From Pseudomonas sp. S31 (GTDB taxonomy: Bacteria > Pseudomonadota > Gammaproteobacteria > Pseudomonadales > Pseudomonadaceae), in NCBI RefSeq assembly GCF_016648105.1, contig NZ_JACVVE010000012.1:1-64000 (forward strand): a stretch of DNA of 64,000 nucleotides, read 5' to 3'. Position numbers and translations under genes: made by a program. Below, one piece after another: positions 36,824-46,534 of the stretch. Every line of letters begins with the position of its first letter. Position 1 is the first letter of the stretch. The notes under the pieces were generated by a model, which was given only the letters and a program-made list of their open reading frames with translations, was not told the origin of the DNA and ran no database searches.

Positions 36824-38344
36824 ATGATCTACGCTCAGCCTGGCACCCATGGTGCCGTCTTCACCCCCAAGACCCGTTATGGGAACTACATTGGCGGGGA
36901 GTTCGTTCCGCCGAAGCAAGGCGCTTATTTCACGAATAACACTCCTGTCACCGGTCAGGTGATCGCCGAATTTCCACGGTCGACGAGCGAAGACATTGAG
37001 CTTGCGCTTGATGCCGCTCACGCCGCCGCAGATGACTGGGCTCGCACCTCAGTTCAGGATCGCGCCCTGGTTCTTCTGAAGATTGCCGATCGGATCGAAC
37101 AGAACCTGGAAGTACTCGCAGTCGCCGAAACCTGGGACAACGGTAAGCCAGTTCGCGAGACGCTGAATGCAGACGTTCCTTTAGCTGCTGACCATTTCCG
37201 TTATTTCGCCGGCTGTATCCGCGCCCAAGAAGGGTCGGCGGCGGAAATCAACGACTCGACCGTTGCCTATCATATTCATGAGCCGCTGGGTGTAGTTGGT
37301 CAGATCATTCCATGGAATTTTCCGCTGCTGATGGCTGCTTGGAAACTGGCCCCTGCACTGGCTGCTGGTAATTGCATCGTCCTGAAACCAGCCGAGCAAA
37401 CCCCGCTTTCGATCACTGTACTGGCCGAACTGGTGGGCGACCTTCTGCCTCCAGGTGTCCTGAACATCGTCCAAGGCTTTGGACGCGAAGCCGGTGAAGC
37501 ACTGGCAACCAGCAAGCGAATCGCGAAGATCGCGTTCACTGGTTCTACTCCGGTTGGCTCGCATATCATGAAATGCGCCGCAGAAAACATCATTCCTTCG
37601 ACGGTCGAGCTGGGTGGCAAATCGCCCAACATTTTCTTCGAAGACATCATGCAGGCCGAACAGAGCTTCATCGAGAAAGCCGCTGAAGGTCTGGTCCTCG
37701 CATTCTTTAACCAGGGTGAAGTATGTACCTGCCCTTCGCGAGCACTGGTTCAGGAGTCGATCTTCGAGCCGTTCATGGTTGAAGTGCAGAAGAAGATCAA
37801 GGCCATCAAGCGCGGCGACCCGCTCGACACCGAAACCATGGTTGGCGCTCAAGCCTCCCAACAGCAGTACGAGAAGATCCTCTCCTATATGGAGATCGCT
37901 CAAGGCGAAGGCGCTGAACTGTTGGCCGGTGGAAGCAGCGAGCAACTCGGCGGCGACCTTGCCACTGGATATTACATCCAGCCCACGTTGCTCAAAGGCC
38001 ACAACAAGATGCGTGTGTTCCAGGAGGAGATCTTCGGCCCGGTGGTCGGTGTTACTACCTTCAAGGACGAAGCAGAAGCTCTGGCCATTGCGAACGACAC
38101 AGAATTCGGCCTAGGCGCTGGCGTCTGGACCCGCGACATCAACCGAGCCTGGCGCATGGGGCGTGGAATTCAGGCTGGCCGCGTGTGGACCAACTGCTAC
38201 CACCTCTATCCAGCTCATGCGGCCTTCGGCGGTTACAAGAAATCCGGCGTTGGTCGTGAAACTCACAAAATGATGCTCGACCATTACCAACAGACTAAAA
38301 ACCTGCTGGTGAGCTACAGCACCAATCCGCTCGGCTTCTTCTAA
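36824..38344 (+). CDS. exaC: Acetaldehyde dehydrogenase (ExaC/AcoD type)
   Basis: A 506-residue NAD-dependent aldehyde dehydrogenase, the length of Pseudomonas ExaC. It oxidises the acetaldehyde released from ethanolamine to acetate. Catalytic features: [21 protein letters not shown] (split here as PWNFPLLM and [11 protein letters not shown]), [18 protein letters not shown] (general base Glu) and [14 protein letters not shown] with the nucleophilic Cys. ATG 36824 is chosen for GGAG eight bases upstream and for family length. It begins the plus-strand operon that continues into eat, eutB and eutC. Confidence 0.9.
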   Translation: MIYAQPGTHGAVFTPKTRYGNYIGGEFVPPKQGAYFTNNTPVTGQVIAEFPRSTSEDIELALDAAHAAADDWARTSVQDRALVLLKIADRIEQNLEVLAVAETWDNGKPVRETLNADVPLAADHFRYFAGCIRAQEGSAAEINDSTVAYHIHEPLGVVGQIIPWNFPLLMAAWKLAPALAAGNCIVLKPAEQTPLSITVLAELVGDLLPPGVLNIVQGFGREAGEALATSKRIAKIAFTGSTPVGSHIMKCAAENIIPSTVELGGKSPNIFFEDIMQAEQSFIEKAAEGLVLAFFNQGEVCTCPSRALVQESIFEPFMVEVQKKIKAIKRGDPLDTETMVGAQASQQQYEKILSYMEIAQGEGAELLAGGSSEQLGGDLATGYYIQPTLLKGHNKMRVFQEEIFGPVVGVTTFKDEAEALAIANDTEFGLGAGVWTRDINRAWRMGRGIQAGRVWTNCYHLYPAHAAFGGYKKSGVGRETHKMMLDHYQQTKNLLVSYSTNPLGFF

Positions 38345-38418
38345 GTTCTCCGCCAAAACCTCATCTAATCACTATAACGTCCGTCACCATCTTGGTGACG
38401 GGCGAAGAGGGTATCCCA

Positions 38419-39870
38419 ATGGCAAGTCACGACCCGCACACCGTCATCCACACCCAAGGGGTGGATATTGAAACCGTAGATCAAGACTACTTCGCTAGCC
38501 GCCAACTCAAAAAGGGCGCTGCTGGGTGGGTACTATTGATTGGCCTTGGCGTTGCGTATGTAATCTCCGGTGACTACGCCGGGTGGAACTTTGGTTTGGC
38601 GCAAGGTGGATGGGGTGGGATGCTCCTGGCGACCTTGCTGATGGCGTGCATGTATCTGTGTATGTGCTTCTCGCTCGCCGAGCTATCTTCGATGATCCCC
38701 ACCGCAGGTGGCGGTTATGGCTTTACCCGTACAGCATTCGGACCTTGGGGAGGCTTCCTCACCGGGACCGCGATTCTCATCGAATATGCCATCGCCCCCG
38801 CGGCGATCGCTTGCTTCATCGGGTCATACTGTGAATCCCTGTTTGGCCTAGGTGGCTGGCAGGTGTACCTCGCTTTCTATGTGATCTTTATTGGTATCCA
38901 CGTTCTGGGTGCCGGCGAAGCACTGAAGATCATGTTCGTAATTACCGCAATTGCCGCCTGCGCTCTGGCTGTTTTCATCTTCGCCATGGCCCCGCATGTG
39001 GACTTGCACAACCTGTTCGATATTCCACCCTCCACCACTGCTGTGGGAGCCAGTGATTTCCTGCCTCAAGGGTACTTCGGCATCTGGGCTGCTATTCCGT
39101 ACGGCATGTGGTTCTTCCTGGCGGTTGAAGGCGTGCCACTGGCTGCCGAAGAGACAAAAAACCCAAAACGAGACCTGCCACGCGGTTTGATCGGCGCGGT
39201 GCTGGTGCTCCTGACCTTCGCAAGCCTCATTCTCTTGGTAGGTCCAGGTGCCGCCGGGGCACAAGCCTTGGTCAGTTCGGGCAATCCACTCGTCGAAGGA
39301 CTGGTGAAGGTCTACGGACAGTCGACCTGGATGAGCCAATTCGTGAACATCGTTGGTCTGGCAGGCCTGGTCGCCAGCTTCTTCTCGATCATCTACGCCT
39401 ATTCGCGTCAAATTTTCGCGCTCTCACGAGCAGGTTATCTGCCTCGGGGCCTGTCGATCACCAATAAAAACAAGGCTCCTGTAGCCGCTCTCGTTGTGCC
39501 TGGCATCTTCGGTTTCGCTCTCTCCCTGACCGGTCAAGGTGACCTGCTGATCCTCATCGCGGTTTTCGGTGCAACGCTGTCGTACGTGCTGATGATGGCT
39601 GCCCATATCACTCTGCGTGTACGTCGCCCGGATATGCCTCGGCCATACCGTACTCCCGGCGGTGTAGTGACCTCCTCCATCGCTCTGGTTCTGGCCGCAA
39701 TCGCACTCTTGGCTGGCTTCTTGGTTGATCCGCGGGTTGTTCTCGGCGCAATCGGGATCTATGCGTTGTTCATTGCTTATTTTGCCTTCTACAGCCGTCA
39801 TCACCTGGTGTCCGGTACTCCCGAGGAGGAGTTTGCCGCCGTGAAAGCTGCTGAGGCGGCGCTGCACTGA
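38419..39870 (+). CDS. eat: Ethanolamine permease (Eat, APC family)
   Basis: A 483-residue inner-membrane carrier with twelve helices. It matches the Eat subfamily: FASRQLKKGAAGWVLLIGLGVAYVISGDY (split) near the N-terminus, GWNFGLAQGGWGGML, EYAIAPAAIACFIG and AIPYGMWFFLAVEGVPLAAEE. ATG 38419 is chosen because GAAGAGGG lies just upstream. It imports ethanolamine for EutBC. The gene lies between the aldehyde dehydrogenase and eutB. Confidence 0.92.
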   Translation: MASHDPHTVIHTQGVDIETVDQDYFASRQLKKGAAGWVLLIGLGVAYVISGDYAGWNFGLAQGGWGGMLLATLLMACMYLCMCFSLAELSSMIPTAGGGYGFTRTAFGPWGGFLTGTAILIEYAIAPAAIACFIGSYCESLFGLGGWQVYLAFYVIFIGIHVLGAGEALKIMFVITAIAACALAVFIFAMAPHVDLHNLFDIPPSTTAVGASDFLPQGYFGIWAAIPYGMWFFLAVEGVPLAAEETKNPKRDLPRGLIGAVLVLLTFASLILLVGPGAAGAQALVSSGNPLVEGLVKVYGQSTWMSQFVNIVGLAGLVASFFSIIYAYSRQIFALSRAGYLPRGLSITNKNKAPVAALVVPGIFGFALSLTGQGDLLILIAVFGATLSYVLMMAAHITLRVRRPDMPRPYRTPGGVVTSSIALVLAAIALLAGFLVDPRVVLGAIGIYALFIAYFAFYSRHHLVSGTPEEEFAAVKAAEAALH

Positions 39871-39914
39871 CTAGCGTCGCGTTAAAGAAACTCGATTTTT
39901 AAGAGGTAAGAACA

Positions 39915-41309
39915 ATGGCGCAGTACACACATACCGTTGGTGGCCAGCTTTGGCGTTTCGAAAGCCTCCGTGAAGTGATGGCCAAAGCCAGCCCTGCTCG
40001 ATCTGGTGACTACTTGGCCGGCGTTGCCGCGTCCAATGCCGCCGAACGGGTGGCCGCCCAGATGGCCTTGGCCAACATTCCGCTCAAGCAGTTCCTGGTG
40101 GAGGTAGTGATTCCCTACGAGGATGATGAGGTCACCCGCCTCATAATCGACACCCACAATTCGGTCGCATTTGCTCCGGTGAGCCATCTGACCGTAGGCG
40201 GCTTCCGTGACTGGTTGCTAAGCGACGCGGCTGATGAAGCCGCATTGCGTACCCTTGCTCCGGGACTCACACCGGAGATGGCAGCGGCCGTATCCAAGAT
40301 CATGCGGCTACAGGATCTGGTTCTAGTTGCTTCGAAAATCCGTGTGGTGACCCGCTTCCGTAACACCATGGGCCTGCGTGGCCGAATGTCTACTCGCCTA
40401 CAGCCCAACCACCCTACTGACGACCCCGCTGGTATTGCCGCGAGTACGTTGGATGGGCTGCTGTACGGGAATGGTGATGCCATGATCGGCATCAACCCGG
40501 CCACAGACAGCATGAGTTCGATCACCACGTTGGTGGAGATGCTGGATGCAGTGATCCAACGCTACGAGATCCCAACACAGTCCTGCGTCCTCACCCATGT
40601 GACCAACTCGATCATGGCTATCGAACGTGGAGCCCCCCTGGATCTTGTCTTCCAATCGATCGCGGGCTCAGAAGCGGCCAACAAAAGCTTTGGTATCAGC
40701 TTACAGATCTTGCAAGAAGGATACGAAGCAGGCCTAAGCCTCAACAGAGGCACCGTGGGCAACAATGTGATGTATTTCGAGACTGGGCAAGGTAGCGCTC
40801 TGTCGGCGAATGCTCACTTTGGGTGTGATCAACAGACGTGTGAGACCCGTGCCTACGCCGTAGCTCGGCATTACAACCCGTTCTTGGTGAACACTGTGGT
40901 TGGGTTCATCGGCCCTGAGTACCTGTACAACGGCAAGCAGATCATCCGAGCCGGCCTGGAAGACCATTTCTGCGCCAAGTTGCTCGGTGTGCCTATGGGA
41001 TGTGACATCTGCTACACGAACCACGCAGAGGCGGACCAAGATGACATGGATAACCTACTCACACTTCTGGGGGCAGCGGGTATCAACTTCATCATGGGAA
41101 TTCCAGGCTCCGACGATGTGATGCTCAACTACCAAACGACCTCTTTCCATGACGCTCTTTACGCGAGAAAAATTCTCGGCCTTCATGCTGCGCCGGAGTT
41201 TGAGAGATGGCTGGAGACCACCGGCATTTTCCATCAAAACGGTGGAAATTTACTCATGGGAAGCGAGATGCCGGCAGCGTTTCGTCACACGATAGGTCGT
41301 CTGAACTGA
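39915..41309 (+). CDS. eutB: Ethanolamine ammonia-lyase large subunit
   Basis: Catalytic subunit (464 residues) of the coenzyme B12-dependent enzyme that converts ethanolamine to acetaldehyde and ammonia. Family stretches are clear: RSGDYLAGVAA, NTMGLRGRMSTRLQPNHPTDD, GLLYGNGDAMIGINPATDS, HFGCDQQTCETRAYAVAR, GPEYLYNGKQIIRAGLEDHF and PGSDDVMLNYQTTSFHD. AAGAGGTAAG precedes ATG 39915. EutC follows after 42 bases. No microcompartment shell genes are present. Confidence 0.96.
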   Translation: MAQYTHTVGGQLWRFESLREVMAKASPARSGDYLAGVAASNAAERVAAQMALANIPLKQFLVEVVIPYEDDEVTRLIIDTHNSVAFAPVSHLTVGGFRDWLLSDAADEAALRTLAPGLTPEMAAAVSKIMRLQDLVLVASKIRVVTRFRNTMGLRGRMSTRLQPNHPTDDPAGIAASTLDGLLYGNGDAMIGINPATDSMSSITTLVEMLDAVIQRYEIPTQSCVLTHVTNSIMAIERGAPLDLVFQSIAGSEAANKSFGISLQILQEGYEAGLSLNRGTVGNNVMYFETGQGSALSANAHFGCDQQTCETRAYAVARHYNPFLVNTVVGFIGPEYLYNGKQIIRAGLEDHFCAKLLGVPMGCDICYTNHAEADQDDMDNLLTLLGAAGINFIMGIPGSDDVMLNYQTTSFHDALYARKILGLHAAPEFERWLETTGIFHQNGGNLLMGSEMPAAFRHTIGRLN

Positions 41310-41351
41310 CATTCGCAGTCGCTGCAGCATGCATTTGAAGGGCAAATTGTC

Positions 41352-42155
41352 ATGTCGAAATCTCCCGCAACTCAAAACCAATGGCAGCATCTGCGTAGCC
41401 ACACGCCCGCGCGTATCGCACTCGGGCGCGCGGGCACCAGTTTGCCAACTGATCCATTACTCGATTTCCAATTCGCTCACGCATTGGCGCGGGATGCCGT
41501 TCACACGGCACTCGATACTCAAACTATCGCAACCAACCTGCAGCAGCTTGGTCTGGATAGCTTGAAACTGAAAAGCGCTGCGACTGACAGAGATACCTAT
41601 CTGCAGCGCCCGGACCTTGGCAGGAAACTGCACGAGGAATCCGACGTATTTCTGCGCAACTATGCCTGCGAGCGAAAGGAAGCTTTCGACGTGGCAATCG
41701 TTGTGGCTGACGGGCTATCGGCGTTAGCTATTCAGCGGCACACCGTACCGTTTCTGCAGAGGCTGAAAGCGAGTTTCAATGAAGAAGGGTGGACTGTCGC
41801 CCCCGTATGCTTTGTGCAACAGGGACGCGTCGCGGTAGCTGATCAGGTCGGTGAAATCTTGAATGCCAAAATGACGGTCATCCTCATTGGTGAGCGCCCT
41901 GGGCTCAGTTCACCCGATAGCCTGGGTCTGTACTTTACCTACGGACCGAGAGTAGGTCTCACTGACGCGAGTCGAAATTGCATCTCGAATGTCCGTCTTG
42001 AAGGCTTACCGTATGGTACAGCAGCGTTCCGCTTGATGTACTTGATGCGCGAGGCCTGTAAGCGACAGCTATCAGGTGTTGATTTGAAGGATGAAGCAGA
42101 AATTCCTACGCTCGATGGGCCAAGCGCTGGCAACTTCCTGTTGGACAATTTCTAA
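41352..42155 (+). CDS. eutC: Ethanolamine ammonia-lyase small subunit
   Basis: Small subunit (267 residues) of ethanolamine ammonia-lyase, which completes the B12-binding site with EutB. Typical stretches: [34 protein letters not shown] (seen in parts), [49 protein letters not shown] and [24 protein letters not shown]. The region just after the stop is a junction: a cobH tail begins within about 20 bases. Confidence 0.95.
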   Translation: MSKSPATQNQWQHLRSHTPARIALGRAGTSLPTDPLLDFQFAHALARDAVHTALDTQTIATNLQQLGLDSLKLKSAATDRDTYLQRPDLGRKLHEESDVFLRNYACERKEAFDVAIVVADGLSALAIQRHTVPFLQRLKASFNEEGWTVAPVCFVQQGRVAVADQVGEILNAKMTVILIGERPGLSSPDSLGLYFTYGPRVGLTDASRNCISNVRLEGLPYGTAAFRLMYLMREACKRQLSGVDLKDEAEIPTLDGPSAGNFLLDNF

Positions 42156-42175
42156 CAGTGAAAAACCTAAGAAAC

Positions 42176-42244
42176 CAAGGCCGCCTGGGCCAAAGTGCAA
42201 TGATTGCTGACGCAGTCAACGCATCGGACACGGGGGTCGAATGA
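42176..42244 (+). pseudogene. cobH: 3' end of cobH (precorrin-8X methylmutase)
   Basis: The frame just before cobI reads [17 protein letters not shown] and stops at TGA 42242-42244, overlapping the cobI start as ATGA. This closely follows the usual Pseudomonas CobH ending (GRLGGSAM.AAAVNAL). Only about 22 codons remain. The rest of cobH has been replaced by the eutC side, which marks a recombination breakpoint near 42160-42176. Confidence 0.75.
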
Positions 42245-42975
42245 TGGTTCGGCGCGGACGACTCATGGGACTGGGTGTTGGTCCTGGCGACGCCGAACTA
42301 ATTACCCTCAAGGCCCTGCGCCTGCTGCAAAAAGCACCGGTGGTGGGATACTTCGTTGCCAAGGGAAAACGTGGAAACGCGTTCGGAATCGTCGAAGAAT
42401 ATCTGCAGCCTGAGCAGACCTTGCTTCCGCTGGTCTACCCACTAACCACGGAAGTATTGCCGGCACCGCTATGTTATGAGCAAGTAATCAGTGACTTCTA
42501 CGATGAGGCCGCTTTGCAGGTGGCCGAGCATCTTGATGCCGGCCGCGACGTGGCGGTGATTTGTGAAGGCGATCCATTTTTTTATGGATCTTATATGTAC
42601 CTTCACGATCGTCTGGCACCGCGCTACGAAGCGGATGTGATCCCAGGCGTCTGCTCAATGTTGGGTGGGGCATCGGTGTTGGGCGCACCGCTGGTGTACC
42701 GCAACCAGAGCTTATTAGTGCTCTCGGGGGTATTGCCGGCGGAACAACTCAAGCGCCGCTTGGCCGGCGCCGACGCGGCAGTGATCATGAAGGTCGGGCG
42801 CAATTTCCCCAAAGTACGGCTAGCGCTATCCGAACTGGGACTCGACAAACGTGCCCTATATGTGGAGCGGGCAACCATGGCAAACCAGAAGATTGTATCA
42901 CTTGATCAGGTCGACCCTCAGTCGTCGCCTTATTTCTCGCTGATCATCGTGCCGGGTGAAAAATGGCAGGGGTGA
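42241..42975 (+). CDS. cobI: Precorrin-2 C20-methyltransferase
   Basis: SAM-dependent methyltransferase (244 residues) that methylates C20 of precorrin-2 in aerobic cobalamin synthesis. It is complete: [66 protein letters not shown] and [12 protein letters not shown] are all family hallmarks. It is not in a cob operon here. It stands behind eutC with only the tail of cobH before it and no cobJ after it. It may be an extra copy captured next to a B12-using operon and read from the eut promoter. Confidence 0.92.
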   Translation: MMVRRGRLMGLGVGPGDAELITLKALRLLQKAPVVGYFVAKGKRGNAFGIVEEYLQPEQTLLPLVYPLTTEVLPAPLCYEQVISDFYDEAALQVAEHLDAGRDVAVICEGDPFFYGSYMYLHDRLAPRYEADVIPGVCSMLGGASVLGAPLVYRNQSLLVLSGVLPAEQLKRRLAGADAAVIMKVGRNFPKVRLALSELGLDKRALYVERATMANQKIVSLDQVDPQSSPYFSLIIVPGEKWQG

Positions 42976-43048
42976 CCACCTACAAGCCGCCTCAATCCAA
43001 TTGCTCAGCGTTGGCAGACTTACAACTGCGCAACCCATCCAGCAGGCA

Positions 43049-43354
43049 TCAATCCATGGCTAGGCTGACCAGGTCGAGGGTACTAACCGGACCTACACCT
43101 CGCTCAGCGCTACCCTGCACGAGCCACACCAGCACGACATGCTGCTCATGGCGATTTCCACCCCAAGTATCGCCCTCCGAAGCCTGACCATACGCTTCGC
43201 AACCAGCCAAACGTTGAGCATCTATAACCAGTTCACTACCTATGGATCGTACCCATTTGGAGTTCGCCCGCCCGGGAGCACTGAAAGCATCGATGGCGAC
43301 CTATGAACTGAATTCATTATCTGGATTGGCGGAATGCATCTCAATAACGCTCAT
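43049..43354 (-). pseudogene. Small gene remnant with an internal stop
   Basis: From ATG 43354 (GAGGTG just upstream) the minus-strand frame reads MSVIEMHSANPDNEFSS, then TAG at 43301-43303, then continues for about 80 codons in the same frame (ANSKWVRSIGSELVIDAQRL, then GCEAYGQASEGDTWGGN, then VVLVWLVQGSAERGVG) to TGA 43049. The uninterrupted in-frame continuation suggests a roughly 100-residue gene with one nonsense mutation. Family not recognised. Confidence 0.4.
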
Positions 43355-43369
43355 TCTATTCACCTCGAC

Positions 43370-43523
43370 TTAGAGCGTTTGATCTGCCTGCCACCCGAAC
43401 GTTTCGGTCAAGGCTAACGAGAGGTAGTTACTCTTCCAGTCGATACAGCGCCCCCCCCTTTTCAGAGGTATGTACTTTGAGGTACGCGGCGAGTGCTAGT
43501 TCTGCACTGGGCACGTTCCATCG
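43370..43523 (-). pseudogene. C-terminal remnant of another small gene
   Basis: A minus-strand frame with no start codon reads RWNVPSAELALAAYLKVHTS, then GGRCIDWKSNYLSLALTETF and ends at TAA 43370-43372, sixteen bases before the start of the neighbouring remnant. The two probably formed a gene pair. The rest of 42976-43868 shows no gene. Confidence 0.3.
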
Positions 43524-43868
43524 CTACCTGACCCAAGCATGCGCCATCGTCAGCTTGCCTAGATCACGGAATTGGCCTTGAGAGCCCTTAAGAAGATTTA
43601 GCTATTTAAAAATCAAAAAAAGATATTTTGAGTTATAGGTCAAATCTAGGACTATAAACACTCCTTCAGTGGTCGCATCTGCGACAATGAAACGATTCAG
43701 TTTTCGAACCATGGGCTTTGCTGCACCTGCTCCCGGTATCGGTGGCCCCCTGCGATTGAGGGGTGACCCTTTTCGCACGTCCTTGCTTGCGTAAGCATCT
43801 GGGAGTCGATTTCCAGACCGCAGAGCGTCAGCATTCCAGGGGCTTTTTTTGCTTGGGGAGCAGTAGAT

Positions 43869-44491
43869 ATGACCACACAATGCGTCGCCTCAGACCCTGT
43901 CTCGGCTGGTTCTGGAAGCGACCCACAGAGCGATTTTTCCTGCGCCACCTCCCCCCTTGTCTGCCACGGTTTGAGCACCGCAGCCTCAAATCCCCTGAAG
44001 ATACGCAATGACATTCTTAGCCTCGTTTTTCGCAGCGATTATAAGTGGCTGATGACAAAGCTTCGTTCAAGCTCGGCTGCGCATATGCCGCTGAAGATGT
44101 AGCCTCCGAATCGTTTACACAGCTGGCTGCTGTAAAGGATTTAGCGTCACTTAGAGAGCCACGCGCGATTCTAACAACAATCGCCCAGCGGATAACTTAC
44201 GAGCTTTGGCGGCGAAGAGACATAGAAGCATCCTACCTTCAAGCTTTGTCGAGTAGACCTGAGGAGTTATATCCCTCCCCAGAGGAACGCGCGCTAGTTC
44301 TTGAAGCGCTAGTAGCCATAGACCAAGCCCTCAGCACGCTATCCACAAAAGCGCGCCAAGCCTTTCTTTACAACCAACTGGATGGGCTTACCTACTCCGA
44401 GATCGGAGACAAACTTGGCGTGTCGGCAAGCATGGTTCGTCAGTATATGTCAAAAGCGCTTACTGCCTGCTACCTGGCCACCCAAGAATAA
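43869..44491 (+). pseudogene. FecI-like ECF sigma factor with a one-base frameshift
   Basis: Two frames together give a FecI-type sigma factor of about 207 residues. The first, from ATG 43869 with GGGGAG eight bases upstream, reads ILSLVFRSDYKWLMTKLRS. The second continues LGCAYAAEDVASESFTQL, DLASLREPRAILTTIAQRI, LWRRRDIEASYL and the sigma-4 helix TYSEIGDKLGVSASMVRQYM. The break is at about 44068-44071. Restoring one A in the run before GCTCGG gives LRSKLGCAYAAED in a single frame. As read, region 2 is lost and a GTG-started rump from 44045 lacks core-binding residues. It is either a real mutation, a sequencing error or, less likely, programmed shifting. It precedes fecR. Confidence 0.8.
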
Positions 44492-44507
44492 CCACAAGGA
44501 ATTGCCA

Positions 44508-45491
44508 GTGACAGGGCGATCATCAGATCTGCGTAGCGACTCACTCTTGGATCCTTCTGCCAGTGCAGCGGTTGAGTGGATGATTCTCCTCCGCTCGGGT
44601 ACAGCCAACGCGGAGGATATTGAAGCGTTCAAATCATGGAGAGATGCTAGCCCTCTCAATGAGACCGCGTGTAAAAGAATCGAAAAAACTTTAGGCCACT
44701 TTGAAACCTTGACTGAATCTGGATTGCCTGAAAAAGCCGTGCACTCTTCACTCATGGCCCCAATCAGAAGGCGAAGCGCTGTACGGACCTTGCTTTCGCT
44801 TGCGATTGCAGGAATTGGCACTGCAATCTTATTGCCCCAATCCTCGATTTACCGCAGGAGTACCGCGGATTTCAGAACAGCGACAGGCCTCCGCCAATCC
44901 AGCAGATTGCCGGACGGAACATCTATCATCCTTAATGCCAAGACAGCGGTAAATATGATCTCAGGAAGCTCTGGATTGAGCCTTGAGCTGCTCGGTGGAG
45001 AACTCCTGCTCCAGCGACAGCTCCCCCTGAGCCAAGACTTACTGATAAGCACGGCGGAAGGTCAATTCATCGCCAGCTCGGGAACATTCAGCCTGAGACA
45101 AAACGATGGCTCCACCAGAGTCAACGTGGTCGAAGGTGAACTGCGTGTCATGTCATCAGCTGGTTCAGCTCTAGCGCCTATCAAAGCAGGCCAGTCAGCT
45201 GATGTGAGTTTTGGCGGCAGCCGGATCGTCCCTCAGCTTTCCCCCTACGCTGAAACAGCCTGGATTGACGGTAAGCTGCAAGTCAATAATCGTCGACTAG
45301 AGGACGTCGTCGCGGCATTGTCCGATTATTGGCACGGCTTCATCCAGCTATCACCTCAAGCTGCGAAACTACGTATAAGCGGTATCTTCCCGCTCGATGA
45401 CGTCCCCTTCGCCCTAGATGCTCTCGCCCAAAGCATGCCGATCAAGGTCAAGAAAATCGGTTCGTTGTGGACTTCAATCGACATCGCTTAG
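44508..45491 (+). CDS. fecR: FecR-like anti-sigma regulator
   Basis: A 327-residue inner-membrane regulator that carries the signal from a TonB receptor to the sigma factor. The cytoplasmic DUF4880-type N-domain (about 1-75, with AAVEWMILLRSG and EAFKSWRDASPLNE) is followed by one membrane helix (about 92-115, with LLSLAIAGIGTAILL) and a periplasmic FecR domain (about 125-300, TATGLRQSSRLPDGTSIILN and ITAEGQF-like). It starts at GTG 44508, with AAGGA eight bases upstream, 16 bases after the sigma stop. It should pair with the STN domain of the receptor encoded at 46921-49341. Confidence 0.88.
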   Translation: MTGRSSDLRSDSLLDPSASAAVEWMILLRSGTANAEDIEAFKSWRDASPLNETACKRIEKTLGHFETLTESGLPEKAVHSSLMAPIRRRSAVRTLLSLAIAGIGTAILLPQSSIYRRSTADFRTATGLRQSSRLPDGTSIILNAKTAVNMISGSSGLSLELLGGELLLQRQLPLSQDLLISTAEGQFIASSGTFSLRQNDGSTRVNVVEGELRVMSSAGSALAPIKAGQSADVSFGGSRIVPQLSPYAETAWIDGKLQVNNRRLEDVVAALSDYWHGFIQLSPQAAKLRISGIFPLDDVPFALDALAQSMPIKVKKIGSLWTSIDIA

Positions 45492-45511
45492 TACCCAGTG
45501 AAGCGCAAATC

Positions 45512-45539
45512 CCATGGCCAATTTAACTTGACCATGGGC
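45512..45539. terminator. Convergent terminator hairpin
   Basis: CCCATGG (45512-45518) and CCATGGG (45533-45539) form a perfect stem between convergent fecR and the 314-residue protein gene. An outer GTGAA/TTCAC pair extends it. There is no long T run. Confidence 0.55.
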
Positions 45540-45567
45540 GATTCACATCATGGAAGCAGGCTACTGA

Positions 45568-46512
45568 TCAGACAGCGATTGAACGCGTCGTACTTATCCA
45601 GATCGAGTAAGCATAGGTAGCGATCGAAGCACCAACTTGACTACCTATCTCCAGCGAATCTCGTTTGACTTGCTGGCCGCGCTCACTTTTGAGGAAGTCT
45701 CCCAACATCTTAGCCTCAGGTAGCTGCGCTACAACTTCATGCGCGCTGAGCGTGGAGTTTACTTTCTGGAAGCGGATAACCGCCTCCAAGTAGTTTGTCT
45801 GCAAGTCTAGCTCTTCTTGCGTGTAGGATTTACGACCTTCCTGGCGGCGTATCGCCCCCTGAAGTCTCTGAAACGCATTTGGTAACTCCTCAGGTACGGT
45901 TCTTGTGGGCCATACGATACTTTCCACGAATACTGCCAGGGGTTCGAACTGAGTATGCTCAAGTTCGCGCGTTACCTGAATAGCACGCTTACGCAGGGAT
46001 GACCAATCCGTTGCCAGAGTCTCGGTCAGATCATGCAGCGTCGCCACCTCCCCCATTACCGTTCGGAGCGTTGCTGGGATATTTTCAGCCAACGGCAAAC
46101 CGTCGCCGCCAGCTAGCACCCCCCGTAGAAATGCTGCAATGAATCTGGCCTGTAGCGTATCGAGGCTGATCCCCACAGGTACAGCCTCCAGCCAATCCAG
46201 GAAAGCTTGCACGGAGTCGACAGGACTCATATCGATAAATTGATCATCCACCCATACGTCACGCCCCATGCCTGCAAGCAAAATGTCATTCACCAGGGCC
46301 ACCGAGGTAGGAATACCCAACTCTCTTTCTGCCGTAGCATAACTCACGTCATTGACGAGCAAAGCAAAAGCAGTCCCAGTCCCAGAGGCACTGTCGAGCG
46401 CTGGTGGCTTAATCAGTTTGATGCTGCCTGATGAGGCAAGCTCGCTAGCTTTGCAAATGATATCGTGCTTGGCCTGAATAAGGCCATGAAAAGCTGTTAC
46501 ATGTGAAACCAT
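45568..46512 (-). CDS. Unrecognised cytoplasmic protein in the TonB/thioredoxin operon
   Basis: A 314-residue, mostly helical protein without signal peptide or membrane helix. The N-terminal third contains LDSASGTGTAFALLVNDVSYATA (split) and GIPTSVALVNDILLAGMGRDVWVDDQF. The remainder is helical and rich in Leu, Glu and Gln. I do not recognise the family. GAAGGG lies eight bases before ATG 46512. It follows the thioredoxin gene by 22 bases and is the third gene of the minus-strand operon headed by the TonB receptor. It may handle the imported substrate together with thioredoxin (inference from position). Confidence 0.8.
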   Translation of the reverse strand: MVSHVTAFHGLIQAKHDIICKASELASSGSIKLIKPPALDSASGTGTAFALLVNDVSYATAERELGIPTSVALVNDILLAGMGRDVWVDDQFIDMSPVDSVQAFLDWLEAVPVGISLDTLQARFIAAFLRGVLAGGDGLPLAENIPATLRTVMGEVATLHDLTETLATDWSSLRKRAIQVTRELEHTQFEPLAVFVESIVWPTRTVPEELPNAFQRLQGAIRRQEGRKSYTQEELDLQTNYLEAVIRFQKVNSTLSAHEVVAQLPEAKMLGDFLKSERGQQVKRDSLEIGSQVGASIATYAYSIWISTTRSIAV

Positions 46513-46534
46513 TAAATTAGCCCTTCAAAGATGT

